NCBI GenBank assembly: GCA_036374795.1
Contig: DASUTC010000347.1
Location: 124,001-188,000 of the forward strand
DNA from: Herpetosiphonaceae bacterium
GTDB taxonomy: Bacteria > Chloroflexota > Chloroflexia > Chloroflexales > Kallotenuaceae
Direction of reading: 5' to 3'
Length of the DNA stretch: 64,000 nucleotides
The notes under the pieces were generated by a model, which worked only from the letters and a program-made list of their open reading frames with translations, had not been told where the DNA came from and searched no databases. Positions 1 to 10,387 of this stretch are shown here, one piece after another. Position numbers and translations under genes: made by a program. Position 1 is the stretch's first letter, and each line of letters starts with the position of its first letter.

Positions 1-185
1 GCCGGCGCCCCCGCGCACGCTATGATAGGGATCGGCACGAACCGCGCTGTGCCACCGTCCGCAATCGCAGGCGCTGCTGTGGTGGGCGTGTTCGGCGCCC
101 AGTCGTTGGGCGTCGCGTTGACCAAATGCCAGCAACCATCGGTGTTATGCGAGACATTTTGGACGTGCATGGTTGGCGACAGTGG

Positions 186-206
186 CAGCCCCAGTCACTG
201 GGGCTG
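186..206. terminator. Hairpin, 10-bp arms around a single base
   Basis: CAGCCCCAGT and ACTGGGGCTG form a perfect inverted repeat about one central C. It lies downstream of the minus-strand RHS gene and is the second of two strong hairpins there. There is no T-run on either side, so a factor-dependent terminator or RNA 3'-end stabiliser is more likely than a classical intrinsic terminator. Confidence 0.45.
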
Positions 207-290
207 ATCCGACGACCGCAGCCAGCGGGTGCGTTTCTCGATCATCGTCAGCATCTAATCGACGTGGGCGCGATCATGCTCGTGCGCCAA

Positions 291-315
291 GGAGCCGATC
301 CCCGGGATCGGCTCC
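291..315. terminator. Hairpin, 11-bp arms with 3-base loop
   Basis: GGAGCCGATCC and GGATCGGCTCC pair perfectly around a three-base loop. It is the first strong stem met by transcription leaving the RHS gene on the minus strand, about 240 bases after its stop codon. There is no T-run, so the terminator role is inferred from position and stability only. Confidence 0.5.
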
Positions 316-552
316 ACCCACGTAAATGTTCTACCGCCATCTGACGATTGAACAAACGGCGTGCGTGACGCGCCGGGCAGTCTGACGATCAACGCTGACC
401 CGCCGGAGAGCGCCAGGTCTGCCCGACGGACACCGCTTCTGGAGCCGTGATTGTGCCACGAACCCGCTCGCCGACGGCGTCAGTTCACTGAGCATAACTA
501 TTCCCGGCGACCAGCGTAGGAGCAGAATCTCCACTTGACCTCCTCCGCTGCA

Positions 553-3500
553 TTATAGCCCGAAACAATTCGCCAGTCTGTCAGCGGCTTTGCGGACGTA
601 CCGGTCTCCTAATATTGCGCCGACACCGCCCCCAGCAACGCTGCCGACAGCCGCGCCGGCAAGTCCACCATGGGGTCCAGCGATCGCTGTGCCAATGGTA
701 CCAAGACCCACCGCGCCGGCTTTGGCTCCTGCTAAGCCCCCGGCAAGCGCCCCACTAAACCCCCCTGCTTCCTGCAACGCGACCCGTCCACGCTGGCCTT
801 CCGGTGCATTGATCACGTTACCGATGGCAATCCCAGCATCTGCACCCAGCAATACAGCGCCTCCTTTTTTGAAGCCCTCAGCCAAGAGATCAGCCCCAGC
901 ATTCGCGCGCGTCGCGCTTTCCAACATGTCCTTGACTGTCTTGCCCCGCACGTCGCGCTGGTACTCATACGATGGCATATCGGCTGGGCCGCGCTCTACT
1001 TGATTGTACAAATCGATGATAGGTTCGCCCTTGTTCCGAATGTCTTGCCGGAGTTGGTTGCGCTTATCGACCACCTCACGCGCGAATTCTTCATTGATTG
1101 GACGCCCGTTCTCCACTTGGCGACGGATGTCATTTGCCAGTTCCGCCTTGCCCTTATGATACTGATCGCGCAGTCGTCCCTCATTGATGAGGCTGTGACC
1201 AGCCCGCTTCCGTGCCGAGCCATCGTTAGCGCGGCCACCGCCGCCTCTGCCACAATCGCACCAATGTCCAGTCGGATCGGTGAAGGTAACTGGGTTATTC
1301 TCGGTGTAGGTGTAGCGGTTGAGCGACTGCGGACGGTCCACAAAACCCGCGAACGTATCCCGCTGGAGGAAGCGCCCTAGCTCAGGGGCGTAGTGTCGTG
1401 CGCGCAGATACACCAGGCTGTCCGCCGTCCCCGTCCGCTCGCCCGTGAAGCCAAGCGTCGTGGTGGCGGAGCCGATCTGGTGCCGGATGCTGCCGAAGGC
1501 ATCGTAGCTGCTGGTTCGCACGCTCGCGCCCGTGCTATCTGTGAGCCGCCGCACGCTGCCCAGGCCATCCAGCAGCGGAAACGCGACGGGCTGCGCGCTG
1601 CCACTCGCGCGCTGTTGCTGCGCCGCTACGCCGTCCGGTCCGTAGGCGTAGCGGAGTTCGGTTCCATCAGCGCGGACTTCGCCCAGGACGGTTGGTAACG
1701 GCGCTGCTTCATCCACGAGCAGGTCCATGGCAACGCCGTCGACCGTCTCGCGAATAAGGTTGCCCCAGCCGTCGTAGTCGTAGCTGGTCGTCGTGCCACC
1801 GCGCACGGTTTGGATCAGCCGGTTGGCCGCGTCGAAGGTGTAGGCGGTCGTGCCGTCGCTGAGCAGGTTGCCGTTCGTGTCGTAGCTGAATCCGGGATTG
1901 GTGATCCGGCCACTTGCGTCGTAGCTGTAGGTCGGGACACCGTTGATCGTCGTCCGATTACCCACTGCATCGTAGCCATACGCCACACTGCTCGCGCCAG
2001 GACCGCCAGCGATCGCCGGATAGCTGGCTTCGACCAGCCGGTTGAGCGCGTCGTAGCCATAGTTGGTCACGCCGTCGCCGTTCGTCTGCTGCGTCCGGTT
2101 GCCGTTGGCGTCCAGCACATAGGTCATCTGCTCGATCGTCGTCGTCCCGCGCGCATGCCGGAGGCTGGTGAGGCGGCTGGCGCTATCGTAGCCATAGCTG
2201 GTCGTCGTGCCATTGGCGCGCGTCTGCGTCTTCAGCAGTCCCGTCGCGCGGTAGGTGTAGGTCGTCGCGCTGGCGGTCCAGGGTGTCAGACTGGTCAGCC
2301 GCCCAGCGACATCGTAGCCGTAGCGCACCTCGCCCTGCCCCCAATAATTGATTGCCGTGATCTGATTGTTGGGGTTGTAGGCATAGCCGACCGTGCGACC
2401 GCCGCGCGCCCGGCTGATCAACCGGTTCGCCACATCGTAGGTGTACTCCGTGGTGCCGAGGCCGTCGGTCATACGCGTGACATTGCTGGCGGCATCATAG
2501 GCATAGCTGGGATCGGCGGTGCCGGTTGGATAATCGACGCCGGTCAGCCGCCGGTCCAGATCGTAGCTGTAGCGGGTGATGCGGTCCAGGAAGTCGGTGA
2601 AGCTGGCGAGGGTCGAGTCGCCGTGGTAGCTCCACTGCTGGGTCCGGCCATCTTCGGTCTCCGCGATAATTCGGTCCAGCGCATCGTAGCTGGTGGTGAT
2701 GCTCTGGCCGAGAGGATCGGTCTGGCCTGTGGCGCGCCCCAGGTTGTCGTAGCTGACGGTCCAGGTGCTGCCCAGCGCATCCGTGGTCTGATCGCGCAGA
2801 CCCAGCGGATTGTAGCGATACGCGGTGGTGTTGCCGCGCGGATCGATCACCTGCTGGAGATTCCAGGTATCGCTGCTGCCTGGGCGGGTGTAACGGTATT
2901 GGGTCAGCAGGTTCTGTCCATCGGGATCGACGCGCTGGGTGAGCAGGCGGCCCACGGCGTCGTAGGTGTACGCGACGGCGAGCGCCTCACTCGGCACATT
3001 CGCCGCCTGGACCACGCTGGTCATCTGATCCTTCAGGTCGTAGCCGAAGCTCGTGACGGTGCCAAGCGGATCGGTGCTACTGATCGGGCGATCGAACGCA
3101 TCGTAGCTGTAGCGGGTTACCGTACCGCGCGGATCGGTCACGCTGGTGACGCGGCTGTTCACGTCGTAGGTGTAGGTCGTCTTGAGGTTCAGCGCAGGCA
3201 GCGTGCCGATCGCCGCCGCGCCCGTGGTCAGCGTCGCCAGACGACCCGCCGTGTCGTAGGTCATGACCGTGGCGCTGCCCCGTGGATCGGTCACGCGGGC
3301 GGGTAGCCCGTCGGTGGTATAGCTCGTGGTGGCGCGCAATCCGCCGGGCGTGGTCACACTCCCGATCCAACCCTGCGCGGTATAGCTGATCGTCGTGGTC
3401 CGGTTCAGCGGGTCGGTGATGGTGCTGGGTTCACCGAAGGAGGTATAGGTCGTTCGGGTCACGCCACCAAGAGAATCGGTCAGCGCGCTGACGGCATAGC

Positions 3501-6500
3501 CTTGGGCGTCGATCGGCGTGTAGGCGTAGCGGGTGGTGACGTTGAGCCGCCCGCTGCCTGCATCCTCAACCATCTGGGTCAGATTGTCGGCGGTGTCATA
3601 GGTGTAGGTGGTGCGGACGGCGCGACCCTCGGAGTCAAGCGTCCTGCTCGTCCGGCGGTTCTGGGCATCGTAGGCGTAAGTCGTGCGGACGCCCTGCGCG
3701 TCCGTGCTACTGACGAGATTGCCGCTGGCATCGTAGCTGTAGCTGAGCGTCTGGCCCGTCGGCAGCACCTCGCTCGTCAGCCGACCGACCGCATCATAGG
3801 TGAAGCTCGTCGTGTTGCCGAGCGGATCGGTCAGGCTCGCGAGGTCACCCTGCGGCCTGTAGGCCAGCGTCTCGGTGCGGGTGACCACGCCCGTCCCCTC
3901 GCTGGTGCGGATCAGGCGGCCCTGGGCATCGTAGTCGAAGAGGGTGGTCGCCAGGTTGGTCGTCTGCTGGCGGACCGGCTGGCTCTGCAGGTTGAGGACG
4001 ATGCGCGTTTGCTCCCCGGCGGGCGTGGTCGTCGTCAGGGTGCGGGCCGCGGCGTCGTAGGCGGTCGTCGTCTTCCGGCCATTGACGGTCATGGTATCGG
4101 TCTGAGTCAGCAGACTCAAGGGATTGCGGGGATCGCCGAGGGTCACGCTGCGACTGGCGGTGATGGTGAGGAACGGCGTGCCGTCGGTCGTTTTGGTGGT
4201 CAGCGATGCGATATAGGGCGCTTGCATGCCCCAGCGCGGATCGGGACTCAGCACCCGGGTGGTGATCGTGCCGTCGGGAGCGGTAATGATCTCCGTTCCG
4301 TCCAACTTGATGAGCGTGGTGGTGACGGCGCCGTTCGGCGCGATGGTCGTCCGCCGTCGGTCGCCGTTGGGCACCTGCTCGACGGTGTAGCGGGTGGCGT
4401 CGTCCAGGGCGTTCTTCACCGTGACGGTGTAGCTCTGCGCGGTTCCTGTACGGGTAAGCGTCGTCACGCCGCCGACCGGATTCGCGTCGCGGATCAGCCG
4501 TCCCTGGGCATCGTAGCTAAAGCGATGCAGGCCGCCGCGCGGATCGGTCAGACTGGTCAGCAAGCCGTCGTCGGTATACGTGAACTCCGTCGCTTCATTG
4601 GCAGGATTGGTGAGACGCGTGAGCCGCCCGCTCGCGTCGAGCGTCAGCGTGGTGCGGTGCCCATAGGGGCCGACGATCGCCTGGGGCGCTCCCGTTGCAA
4701 TGCGCTCGATGCGTGTCTGCAAACCAGCCCGATCGGTGATCGTGATGAGCCGCCCCGCTGCATCATAGCCGAACGTGGAGAGGATGTCGCCGGTCAGCGC
4801 ATCGCGGGTGCGCAGGTGACGGCCCGTCGCCGAGAACTGGTAGAGTTCGCGACCATCAGCCGACGGCACCGCCAGATCGCCGCCGCTGAACCCAGGTAGC
4901 ACGGACTGCACGCGCCGAACGCGATCACCGTCACCGAGATACAGGGTGTGGTCCGCATCCAGGACCAGTCCCTGCGGATAGAGATAGGTCTTGGTCGCCA
5001 GGCGGCCATCAGCGCGGTCGCCCCACTCGCCACCGCCCGCCACGGTGCCGATCATGCCTGTCGGACCGATCCGGCGGACGCGGCGATTGCCCTGATCGCT
5101 GACATAGACGCTGCCATCCCTGGCAACGACCACGTCGGTGGGCGAGTTGAGCCGCGCAGTTGTCGCCGCACCGCCATCGCCTGAGAAGCCTGCGGCGGCC
5201 GTGCCCGCCATGGTCGTGATGATGCCGTTGGGTCCAACTTTGCGGATGCGGTGGTTGTAGGTATCGGCGATGTACAGGCTGCCGTCGGGAGCCAGTACGA
5301 CCCCCTCCGGATAGGCGAGCCGGGCGTTCGTCGCCAGACCGCCATCGCCTGAGAAGCCCCACACGCCGGTGCCAGCGACGGTGGTGATGATCCCGTCCGG
5401 GCTGACCTTGCGAATGCGGTAGTTGTCCTGGTCAGCGATGTAGAGGCTGCCGTCGGGACCCAGCGTGATGTCAGTTACCCGGCTGAACTGGGCGTTGGTG
5501 GCGGGACCGCCATCGCCTGAGAAGCCTGCGGCGCCCGTGCCCGCGACGGTTGTAATAATGCCGTCCGGGCTGACCTTGCGGATACGGTTGTTACCCATAT
5601 CGGCGATGAAGACACTGCCATCGGGACTGACGGCAATGCCCTCCGGGGCGGAGAGCTGTGCATTGGTTGCCAGACCACCATCGCCGCTGAAGCCGGGGCT
5701 TCCTATGCCCGCGACGGTCGTGATGATCCCGTCGCGTCCAACCCGCTGGATCAGGTTCTCGCCCCTCGTGGCGATGTAGAGGCTACCGTCTGGGCCGAGC
5801 GCAATGTCATCCGGGTCGCTCACGCGAGCAAGCGTGGCGGCAATGCCGTCGCCGACGCTTTCATACCCGCCCCAGCCGGTGCCTGCTACGGTCGAGACGA
5901 TGCCGTCAGGAGCGATCTTGCGGATACTATACTGGTCGTCATCAGCGAAGTACAGGCTGCCATCCGTCGCCAGTGCCATGCTAACCGGGTTCATGCTCGT
6001 CACTAGTGCCGGATACCCATCTCCCCAGATCGAGCGGAGTCCTCTGGGGCCTGCCACGGTCATGATCGTGCCGTCGCGGCTGACGCGCCGGATGTGATCC
6101 TCCTCGACGATATACAGGCGTCCATCGGCATCCACCAGTACATCAGTCGGCCAGGATAGGTTGGCACTGGTGGCAGGACCGCCGTCACCACTGGAACCAT
6201 ACACGCCGGTGCCGGCGACCGTCGAGATGATTCCGTCGGGGCTGACCTTGCGAATGCGGTTGTTACCCGTATCAGCAATCAAGAGGCTGCCGTCCGCCGC
6301 CAGCGCGAGACCGGCTGGACTGGAGAGCTTGGCGCTGGTGGCAGGACCGCCATCGCCTGAGAAGCCTGCCGTGCCCGTGCCGACGACGGTGGTGATGATC
6401 CCGTCTGGGCTGACCTTGCGGACGCGCCCATGACCGGTATCGGCGATATACAGCGTGCCATCCGCTGCCAATATCACGTCGTCGGGACGCCGGAGTTGCG

Positions 6501-9500
6501 CGCTGGTGGCAGGACCGCCATCACCAAGCATGCTGCCACCACCCGCCACGGTCGAGATGATACCGTTCGGCGCAATCTTGCGGATACGATGGTTGTCCGA
6601 ATCGGCAATATACAGGGTGCCATCCGCTGCCAACGCGAGGGCGACGGGATAGTCTAACTCGGCGGCGGTAGCAGGACCGCCGTCGCCGCTGAAGCCGGAC
6701 TCGCCGGTACCCGCAATTGTGCTGATGATCCCATCAGGCCCAACGCGCCGAATCCGGTGGTTGAAGGTATCAGCGATATACAGGCTACCATCCGAACCCA
6801 ACACGACATCCTGTGGTCTATCCAGCGGTGCTGTGACGGCACGCAGGCCATCGCCGGGTACGCCATACCCACCACCTGCGGTTGTTACCACAATGCTGCC
6901 GACATCCTGCGCACTATGCCGACCGCCGCTGCCGGGATAGAGCGTTTGCCCGGCCGGGTCGTAGGTATGCTGCAGGTCGATCGTCCAGCCGCCCAGCGAT
7001 TGCCCCTGGGCGTCGAAGGCTCCGATCGGCGCCTCATACTCCTGCCAGTTCACGACCTTACTCAGAGACCGATCCCCTGTGATTGTTGTGCCGCTGCCGA
7101 AGCGACCAAAGGATTGCGCGAACGTGGCTGGCTCTTGATAGACCGCGTCATACACGAACCCGATGCGGATCGTGGCGTCCTGGCTGCCCTGGAGTCGCCG
7201 CCCATAGGCATCGCGACCATCCCAGGTGAAGGTCTGCCGCTGATCGGCCGCGGCCGCCACCGTCTGCGTGAACTGTCGCCCGGCGACCGACACCTCCAGC
7301 CGGATCTCGCGCAGACTGCCAGGCACGTTCGCGCCGCTCAGGGGGATCTCTAGCTCGTTCGGCGCAGTCCGCCCAGGAACCCGATCGCTTTGATAGCGCA
7401 GATGCAGGGGCGTGCCACTGACGGCGATCTCCTCGCCGAGCGTCTGATTCTGGCACTCGATAATCGAGCCACTCCGCTCGCACGGGTTGTCCTCTAGGGT
7501 CTCATGCTCCGGCGGACCTCCGTTGGGGCTGATCGCGTCATTCGGCGGGCCATAGGGCCAGTTATGATCCCAGGGCGTGAAGTGGGGGATCAGTACCCGC
7601 CACAGCTCCTGGCCTGCTGCGTAGCGGCTGGCAAGTTGCTGGCGCTCCTCGGTGGTGACGCCAAGACTGGTCGCGTCGTCGACCACGCCATCGCCCGTGA
7701 TGTCGAGGTCCGCCAGGCCATCGGTGATGCTCACCAGCTTGATAATCCGCCCGTTGTCGGAGGCGATCCAGGCGGCTTTGGTACGATCGTAATAACCCGT
7801 GGGCACGATCCCGCCGACCGGGAAGCCGACGAAGTTTTCGACATAGTTGATGAGCGGCTGGCTGAATGTCACCGTCGCGCCGCTCGCCAGGGCCTCGTCC
7901 ACGCTGAACTCGGCGGCGTAGGTATAGCCACTGCTCGGCGGCAAGACACCCGGCATGGCGCTGATGCCGCGCTCGCCCACGGTATACTCGGTGATGCGCA
8001 GGTGCAGCGTGGACAGCGGCGCGGTCGAGCCGTCGGCGAGCTGCAGCGTTGCCGTCACATCTGACGGAAAGAGCAAGGTGGCCTGGCGGGTGCCGTCTGC
8101 GTCGGTGACCTCGCTACCCGCGGCCAGCAGTGCCTCACTCGATCCGTCCAGCTCGACGGCGGTCACGACCGGATCGAGCGCCAGGAGCGTCACCTCCGGT
8201 AGCCACGCGTAGTCCCGCCAGGGCGGGGTGAGCTGCCGCTGGAGCGGGAGATAGCCGTCCCGGCTATAGGTCAGCGTAAGGAGTCCGCCGCCATTGACCG
8301 CCAGATCGAACATCCCATCCGCGCGGGTATGGGTCGTGCCAAACTCGGGATGGTCAAGCACCGCGATGGCGACGCCAGGCAGAGGATCGCCCGCGGCATC
8401 GGTGACGCGACCGCGCAGCACGGCCACGCGCTGTGGGTCGATCGTGCCGGGCGCAACGCCGACCTGGATCGGGTTGGACCCAGTGTAGAGGAACGCGGTA
8501 TCGCTGGCGAGATCGCTGCTGACCGTGCGGTCAGACGGCGGCGCGATGGTGGCCGGATCAGGCGGCAAGCCGGGTCCGGGCGGGGTTGCTGTTGGCGTCG
8601 GCGTCGGCGGTGTCGTCTCCGTAGCCGTGGGGGTCGCGGTCGCGGTGGGCGTTGGTGTAGTGGTCGGTGTCGGGGTATTGGTCGGCACCGGCGTGCGCGT
8701 CGGCGCGGGCGTAGGCGTCGCCGAAGGCACGCAATCCGGCAGTGGCGTGGCGGTCGCACTGGGCGTCGGGACCGGCGTCGGCGGGAGGACCTTGCCCAAC
8801 GTGCGGATCGTGATCGAGCCGCCGCCGAGCGTCGTGGTCGGCGTCGCGGCGTCGCTCGCGCCGGGCTGGGTGTCATAGACCACGATGTTCCGCGCCGGGT
8901 CCCAGATTTTCATGCGAACCGAGTCGGCGGCACCGCCGACGACAGAGTTGCCATCCACGACAGTCAGCAGGAAGCTATAGGTGGCGCCGCCGATCGTGCC
9001 CGTGCCGCGGTACTGGGCCTGGCCGCCGACGACCACCAGCCAGTCGTAGCGCGTGCTGCGGAACTGGAGATTGCCAGCCTGGAACTGAAATTCTGTTTGG
9101 CCCGTGGGCGTGGTCGAGAGCGCCTGGTACTTGGCGTTGAAGCCGAGGTTGGCGCGTCCCGTCAGGACTGGATCGGCGGGATAGGCACCGGAGGGCGAGG
9201 CGAACCAGCCGCCGCCGGTCACAAAGCCGCCGTGGGGATCATAGGCGACGACATACTGGAAGGGCGCCTGGGTCAGGCCACAGTCGTCGTCGAACAGATC
9301 CACATTCAGCGTGTACACGCCCGGCGTGGTGTAGCGATGCGTCGCCGTAACCGTACCTGCGCCGTCTGCCTCGGTTGTCGTGCCGCCGCTGATGGTGCCG
9401 TCACCCCACTGCCAGCGCGATGTGTGGGTATCGAGCACGCCGACATCAGTAAAGGTAGCGGTCGCCGTGACCACGCTGCCGACGGCGATCGGATCGAGCG

Positions 9501-9927
9501 GGGCGCTGACCGCGCCAATGGTTGGCGCGGCGTTGGCGATGCGTACCTCAACCACGTCCGTGCTACAGGCATCGTGCGGATCGCAGACCTGGAGATAGAC
9601 CGGGACGGTGCGCGGCCCATCCAGATTCGCTGCTGAGAAGGTCGCGGTCTGCCCCACCGTCTCATCCGTGCCGTCGTCATCGAGATCCCAGGTGATGGTG
9701 AGCGGATCGCCATCGGGATCGGTTGAGGCGGCGGCATCCAGCAGCACGCTGCCGCCTTCCGCCACCGTGTAGGGGCCACCACCGTTCGCAACGGGTGGTC
9801 GATTTTCGGGAGTGGCAAGGGTGGTGGCCGTGGTGGGGGCGGGCCAGGCAATACTTTGGAGGAGCAGGGCGCAACAGACGAACAGGTGGATCAGCGTGGA
9901 CCGCAGGGGCAGACGACGGTGGTACAT
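553..9927 (-). CDS. Secreted teneurin-like NHL-RHS polymorphic toxin, 3124 aa
   Basis: A very large exported protein, probably a contact-dependent or secreted toxin carrier. Residues 1-30 look like a signal peptide. Then come two PKD-type domains (about 45-230), a post-COAP-1-like domain beginning near VTGGGWF (about 233-370), a Thr-Pro linker (about 385-465), a carboxypeptidase-regulatory-like domain (about 505-585), about 12 NHL blades (about 1020-1685) with the DGSLYIAD...NHRIRKV signature, and a long YD/RHS shell. The shell ends in an RHS core (YLRARHYAPELGRF near 2845) and a DPTGH boundary. The variable tip (about 2890-3124) has a charged helical part and a Gly/Ala-rich glycine-zipper-like tail, which could act on membranes. 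GGGAG about 10 bases before the ATG supports the start. The NHL-YD-RHS order recalls teneurins. No cognate immunity gene is evident downstream. Confidence 0.9.
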   Translation of the reverse strand: MYHRRLPLRSTLIHLFVCCALLLQSIAWPAPTTATTLATPENRPPVANGGGPYTVAEGGSVLLDAAASTDPDGDPLTITWDLDDDGTDETVGQTATFSAANLDGPRTVPVYLQVCDPHDACSTDVVEVRIANAAPTIGAVSAPLDPIAVGSVVTATATFTDVGVLDTHTSRWQWGDGTISGGTTTEADGAGTVTATHRYTTPGVYTLNVDLFDDDCGLTQAPFQYVVAYDPHGGFVTGGGWFASPSGAYPADPVLTGRANLGFNAKYQALSTTPTGQTEFQFQAGNLQFRSTRYDWLVVVGGQAQYRGTGTIGGATYSFLLTVVDGNSVVGGAADSVRMKIWDPARNIVVYDTQPGASDAATPTTTLGGGSITIRTLGKVLPPTPVPTPSATATPLPDCVPSATPTPAPTRTPVPTNTPTPTTTPTPTATATPTATETTPPTPTPTATPPGPGLPPDPATIAPPSDRTVSSDLASDTAFLYTGSNPIQVGVAPGTIDPQRVAVLRGRVTDAAGDPLPGVAIAVLDHPEFGTTHTRADGMFDLAVNGGGLLTLTYSRDGYLPLQRQLTPPWRDYAWLPEVTLLALDPVVTAVELDGSSEALLAAGSEVTDADGTRQATLLFPSDVTATLQLADGSTAPLSTLHLRITEYTVGERGISAMPGVLPPSSGYTYAAEFSVDEALASGATVTFSQPLINYVENFVGFPVGGIVPTGYYDRTKAAWIASDNGRIIKLVSITDGLADLDITGDGVVDDATSLGVTTEERQQLASRYAAGQELWRVLIPHFTPWDHNWPYGPPNDAISPNGGPPEHETLEDNPCERSGSIIECQNQTLGEEIAVSGTPLHLRYQSDRVPGRTAPNELEIPLSGANVPGSLREIRLEVSVAGRQFTQTVAAAADQRQTFTWDGRDAYGRRLQGSQDATIRIGFVYDAVYQEPATFAQSFGRFGSGTTITGDRSLSKVVNWQEYEAPIGAFDAQGQSLGGWTIDLQHTYDPAGQTLYPGSGGRHSAQDVGSIVVTTAGGGYGVPGDGLRAVTAPLDRPQDVVLGSDGSLYIADTFNHRIRRVGPDGIISTIAGTGESGFSGDGGPATAAELDYPVALALAADGTLYIADSDNHRIRKIAPNGIISTVAGGGSMLGDGGPATSAQLRRPDDVILAADGTLYIADTGHGRVRKVSPDGIITTVVGTGTAGFSGDGGPATSAKLSSPAGLALAADGSLLIADTGNNRIRKVSPDGIISTVAGTGVYGSSGDGGPATSANLSWPTDVLVDADGRLYIVEEDHIRRVSRDGTIMTVAGPRGLRSIWGDGYPALVTSMNPVSMALATDGSLYFADDDQYSIRKIAPDGIVSTVAGTGWGGYESVGDGIAATLARVSDPDDIALGPDGSLYIATRGENLIQRVGRDGIITTVAGIGSPGFSGDGGLATNAQLSAPEGIAVSPDGSVFIADMGNNRIRKVSPDGIITTVAGTGAAGFSGDGGPATNAQFSRVTDITLGPDGSLYIADQDNYRIRKVSPDGIITTVAGTGVWGFSGDGGLATNARLAYPEGVVLAPDGSLYIADTYNHRIRKVGPNGIITTMAGTAAAGFSGDGGAATTARLNSPTDVVVARDGSVYVSDQGNRRVRRIGPTGMIGTVAGGGEWGDRADGRLATKTYLYPQGLVLDADHTLYLGDGDRVRRVQSVLPGFSGGDLAVPSADGRELYQFSATGRHLRTRDALTGDILSTFGYDAAGRLITITDRAGLQTRIERIATGAPQAIVGPYGHRTTLTLDASGRLTRLTNPANEATEFTYTDDGLLTSLTDPRGGLHRFSYDAQGRLIRDANPVGGVTTLTRTGTAQSYTVTVKNALDDATRYTVEQVPNGDRRRTTIAPNGAVTTTLIKLDGTEIITAPDGTITTRVLSPDPRWGMQAPYIASLTTKTTDGTPFLTITASRSVTLGDPRNPLSLLTQTDTMTVNGRKTTTAYDAAARTLTTTTPAGEQTRIVLNLQSQPVRQQTTNLATTLFDYDAQGRLIRTSEGTGVVTRTETLAYRPQGDLASLTDPLGNTTSFTYDAVGRLTSEVLPTGQTLSYSYDASGNLVSSTDAQGVRTTYAYDAQNRRTSRTLDSEGRAVRTTYTYDTADNLTQMVEDAGSGRLNVTTRYAYTPIDAQGYAVSALTDSLGGVTRTTYTSFGEPSTITDPLNRTTTISYTAQGWIGSVTTPGGLRATTSYTTDGLPARVTDPRGSATVMTYDTAGRLATLTTGAAAIGTLPALNLKTTYTYDVNSRVTSVTDPRGTVTRYSYDAFDRPISSTDPLGTVTSFGYDLKDQMTSVVQAANVPSEALAVAYTYDAVGRLLTQRVDPDGQNLLTQYRYTRPGSSDTWNLQQVIDPRGNTTAYRYNPLGLRDQTTDALGSTWTVSYDNLGRATGQTDPLGQSITTSYDALDRIIAETEDGRTQQWSYHGDSTLASFTDFLDRITRYSYDLDRRLTGVDYPTGTADPSYAYDAASNVTRMTDGLGTTEYTYDVANRLISRARGGRTVGYAYNPNNQITAINYWGQGEVRYGYDVAGRLTSLTPWTASATTYTYRATGLLKTQTRANGTTTSYGYDSASRLTSLRHARGTTTIEQMTYVLDANGNRTQQTNGDGVTNYGYDALNRLVEASYPAIAGGPGASSVAYGYDAVGNRTTINGVPTYSYDASGRITNPGFSYDTNGNLLSDGTTAYTFDAANRLIQTVRGGTTTSYDYDGWGNLIRETVDGVAMDLLVDEAAPLPTVLGEVRADGTELRYAYGPDGVAAQQQRASGSAQPVAFPLLDGLGSVRRLTDSTGASVRTSSYDAFGSIRHQIGSATTTLGFTGERTGTADSLVYLRARHYAPELGRFLQRDTFAGFVDRPQSLNRYTYTENNPVTFTDPTGHWCDCGRGGGGRANDGSARKRAGHSLINEGRLRDQYHKGKAELANDIRRQVENGRPINEEFAREVVDKRNQLRQDIRNKGEPIIDLYNQVERGPADMPSYEYQRDVRGKTVKDMLESATRANAGADLLAEGFKKGGAVLLGADAGIAIGNVINAPEGQRGRVALQEAGGFSGALAGGLAGAKAGAVGLGTIGTAIAGPHGGLAGAAVGSVAGGGVGAILGDRYVRKAADRLANCFGL
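4890..6870 (-). repeat. NHL-blade coding repeats (about 12 units)
   Basis: Within the large RHS gene, units of about 160-170 bases repeat the NHL blade with conserved segments encoding GFSGDGGPAT, DGSLYIAD and RIRKVSPDGII. The units are similar enough at DNA level to recombine, so copy number may vary between strains or be mis-assembled from short reads. Confidence 0.85.
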
Positions 9928-10241
9928 TCCAACACTCCCTTATGACACATGGCAGGGGACAACGACAGCGTGGCGCGATAGAACCCATCCACACGCGCTG
10001 GCGAATGGGACCTTCTGGTGGACTCGGTTGACGGAACGGACTTAAGCAGACCACAGATGCAGGCAGCCCGACCTTCGGGCATGCGGCGTCATCCGGTACC
10101 GGCTTCGGTGGCAGTGGACAACCGCCAGCCTGCCCATGGCGCGCTCTGGGGGATCGCGCGCGGAGCGAGTTGCTTCCCTGCCGGGGTCGCCGCGGGTCCG
10201 GGCCCATGATGGCGCTGCTGACGAATCGCCCAAGGCGTGTC

Positions 10242-10310
10242 TAGTAGACCATAGTTGGCGCAAGATTGGGGATCGGTTTGTGATCCAAAAAGTGATCCAA
10301 GGTATAATCA
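10242..10310 (+). promoter_or_regulatory. Promoter/operator of the XRE-NB-ARC-TPR gene
   Basis: TATAAT at 10303-10308 is a consensus -10 box about 80 bases before the ATG at 10388. Directly upstream GTGATCCAA occurs twice in tandem, 13 bases apart, a plausible site for the XRE protein itself. About 70 bases here are recognisably the same as 52532-52600, ahead of a broken copy of the same regulator, with the spacing from TAGTA(G/A)ACCA to TTGGGGATCGGT preserved. The rest of 9928-10387 holds the start region of the divergent RHS gene and a small hairpin (GCCCGA/TCGGGC at 10068-10082); no other gene is seen. Confidence 0.6.
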
Positions 10311-10387
10311 GCGCGAGGATCACTCCGGCCTACCCCCCACTACTTCGCCGCGCTCGTGTGCCGCGCGCATGCTTGGGGGACTGGGTC

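Larger units (their letters stand above)
1..552. other. Non-coding flank of the RHS gene, possible decayed coding remnant
   Basis: No convincing gene is visible here. On the minus strand one open frame (about 258-500) contains SSDGGRTFTW, which fits the Asp-box consensus SxDxGxTW of BNR/sialidase-like beta-propellers, but it has no start codon and stops soon after, so at most it is a broken remnant. The stretch also holds two strong hairpins, annotated separately. No immunity gene for the upstream toxin is apparent. Confidence 0.35.

Noticed and set aside
1-344. IS5-like transposase end
   Set aside because: RTFTWV in the minus frame resembles a transposase motif, but the surrounding residues fit an Asp-box better and no terminal inverted repeats are seen.
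1810-3306. Long plus-strand open frame of 498 codons opposite the RHS gene
   Set aside because: It is antisense to the highly repetitive RHS coding sequence and reads as a periodic Val/Gly/Arg-rich translation of the complementary strand, with no domain or ribosome-binding site.
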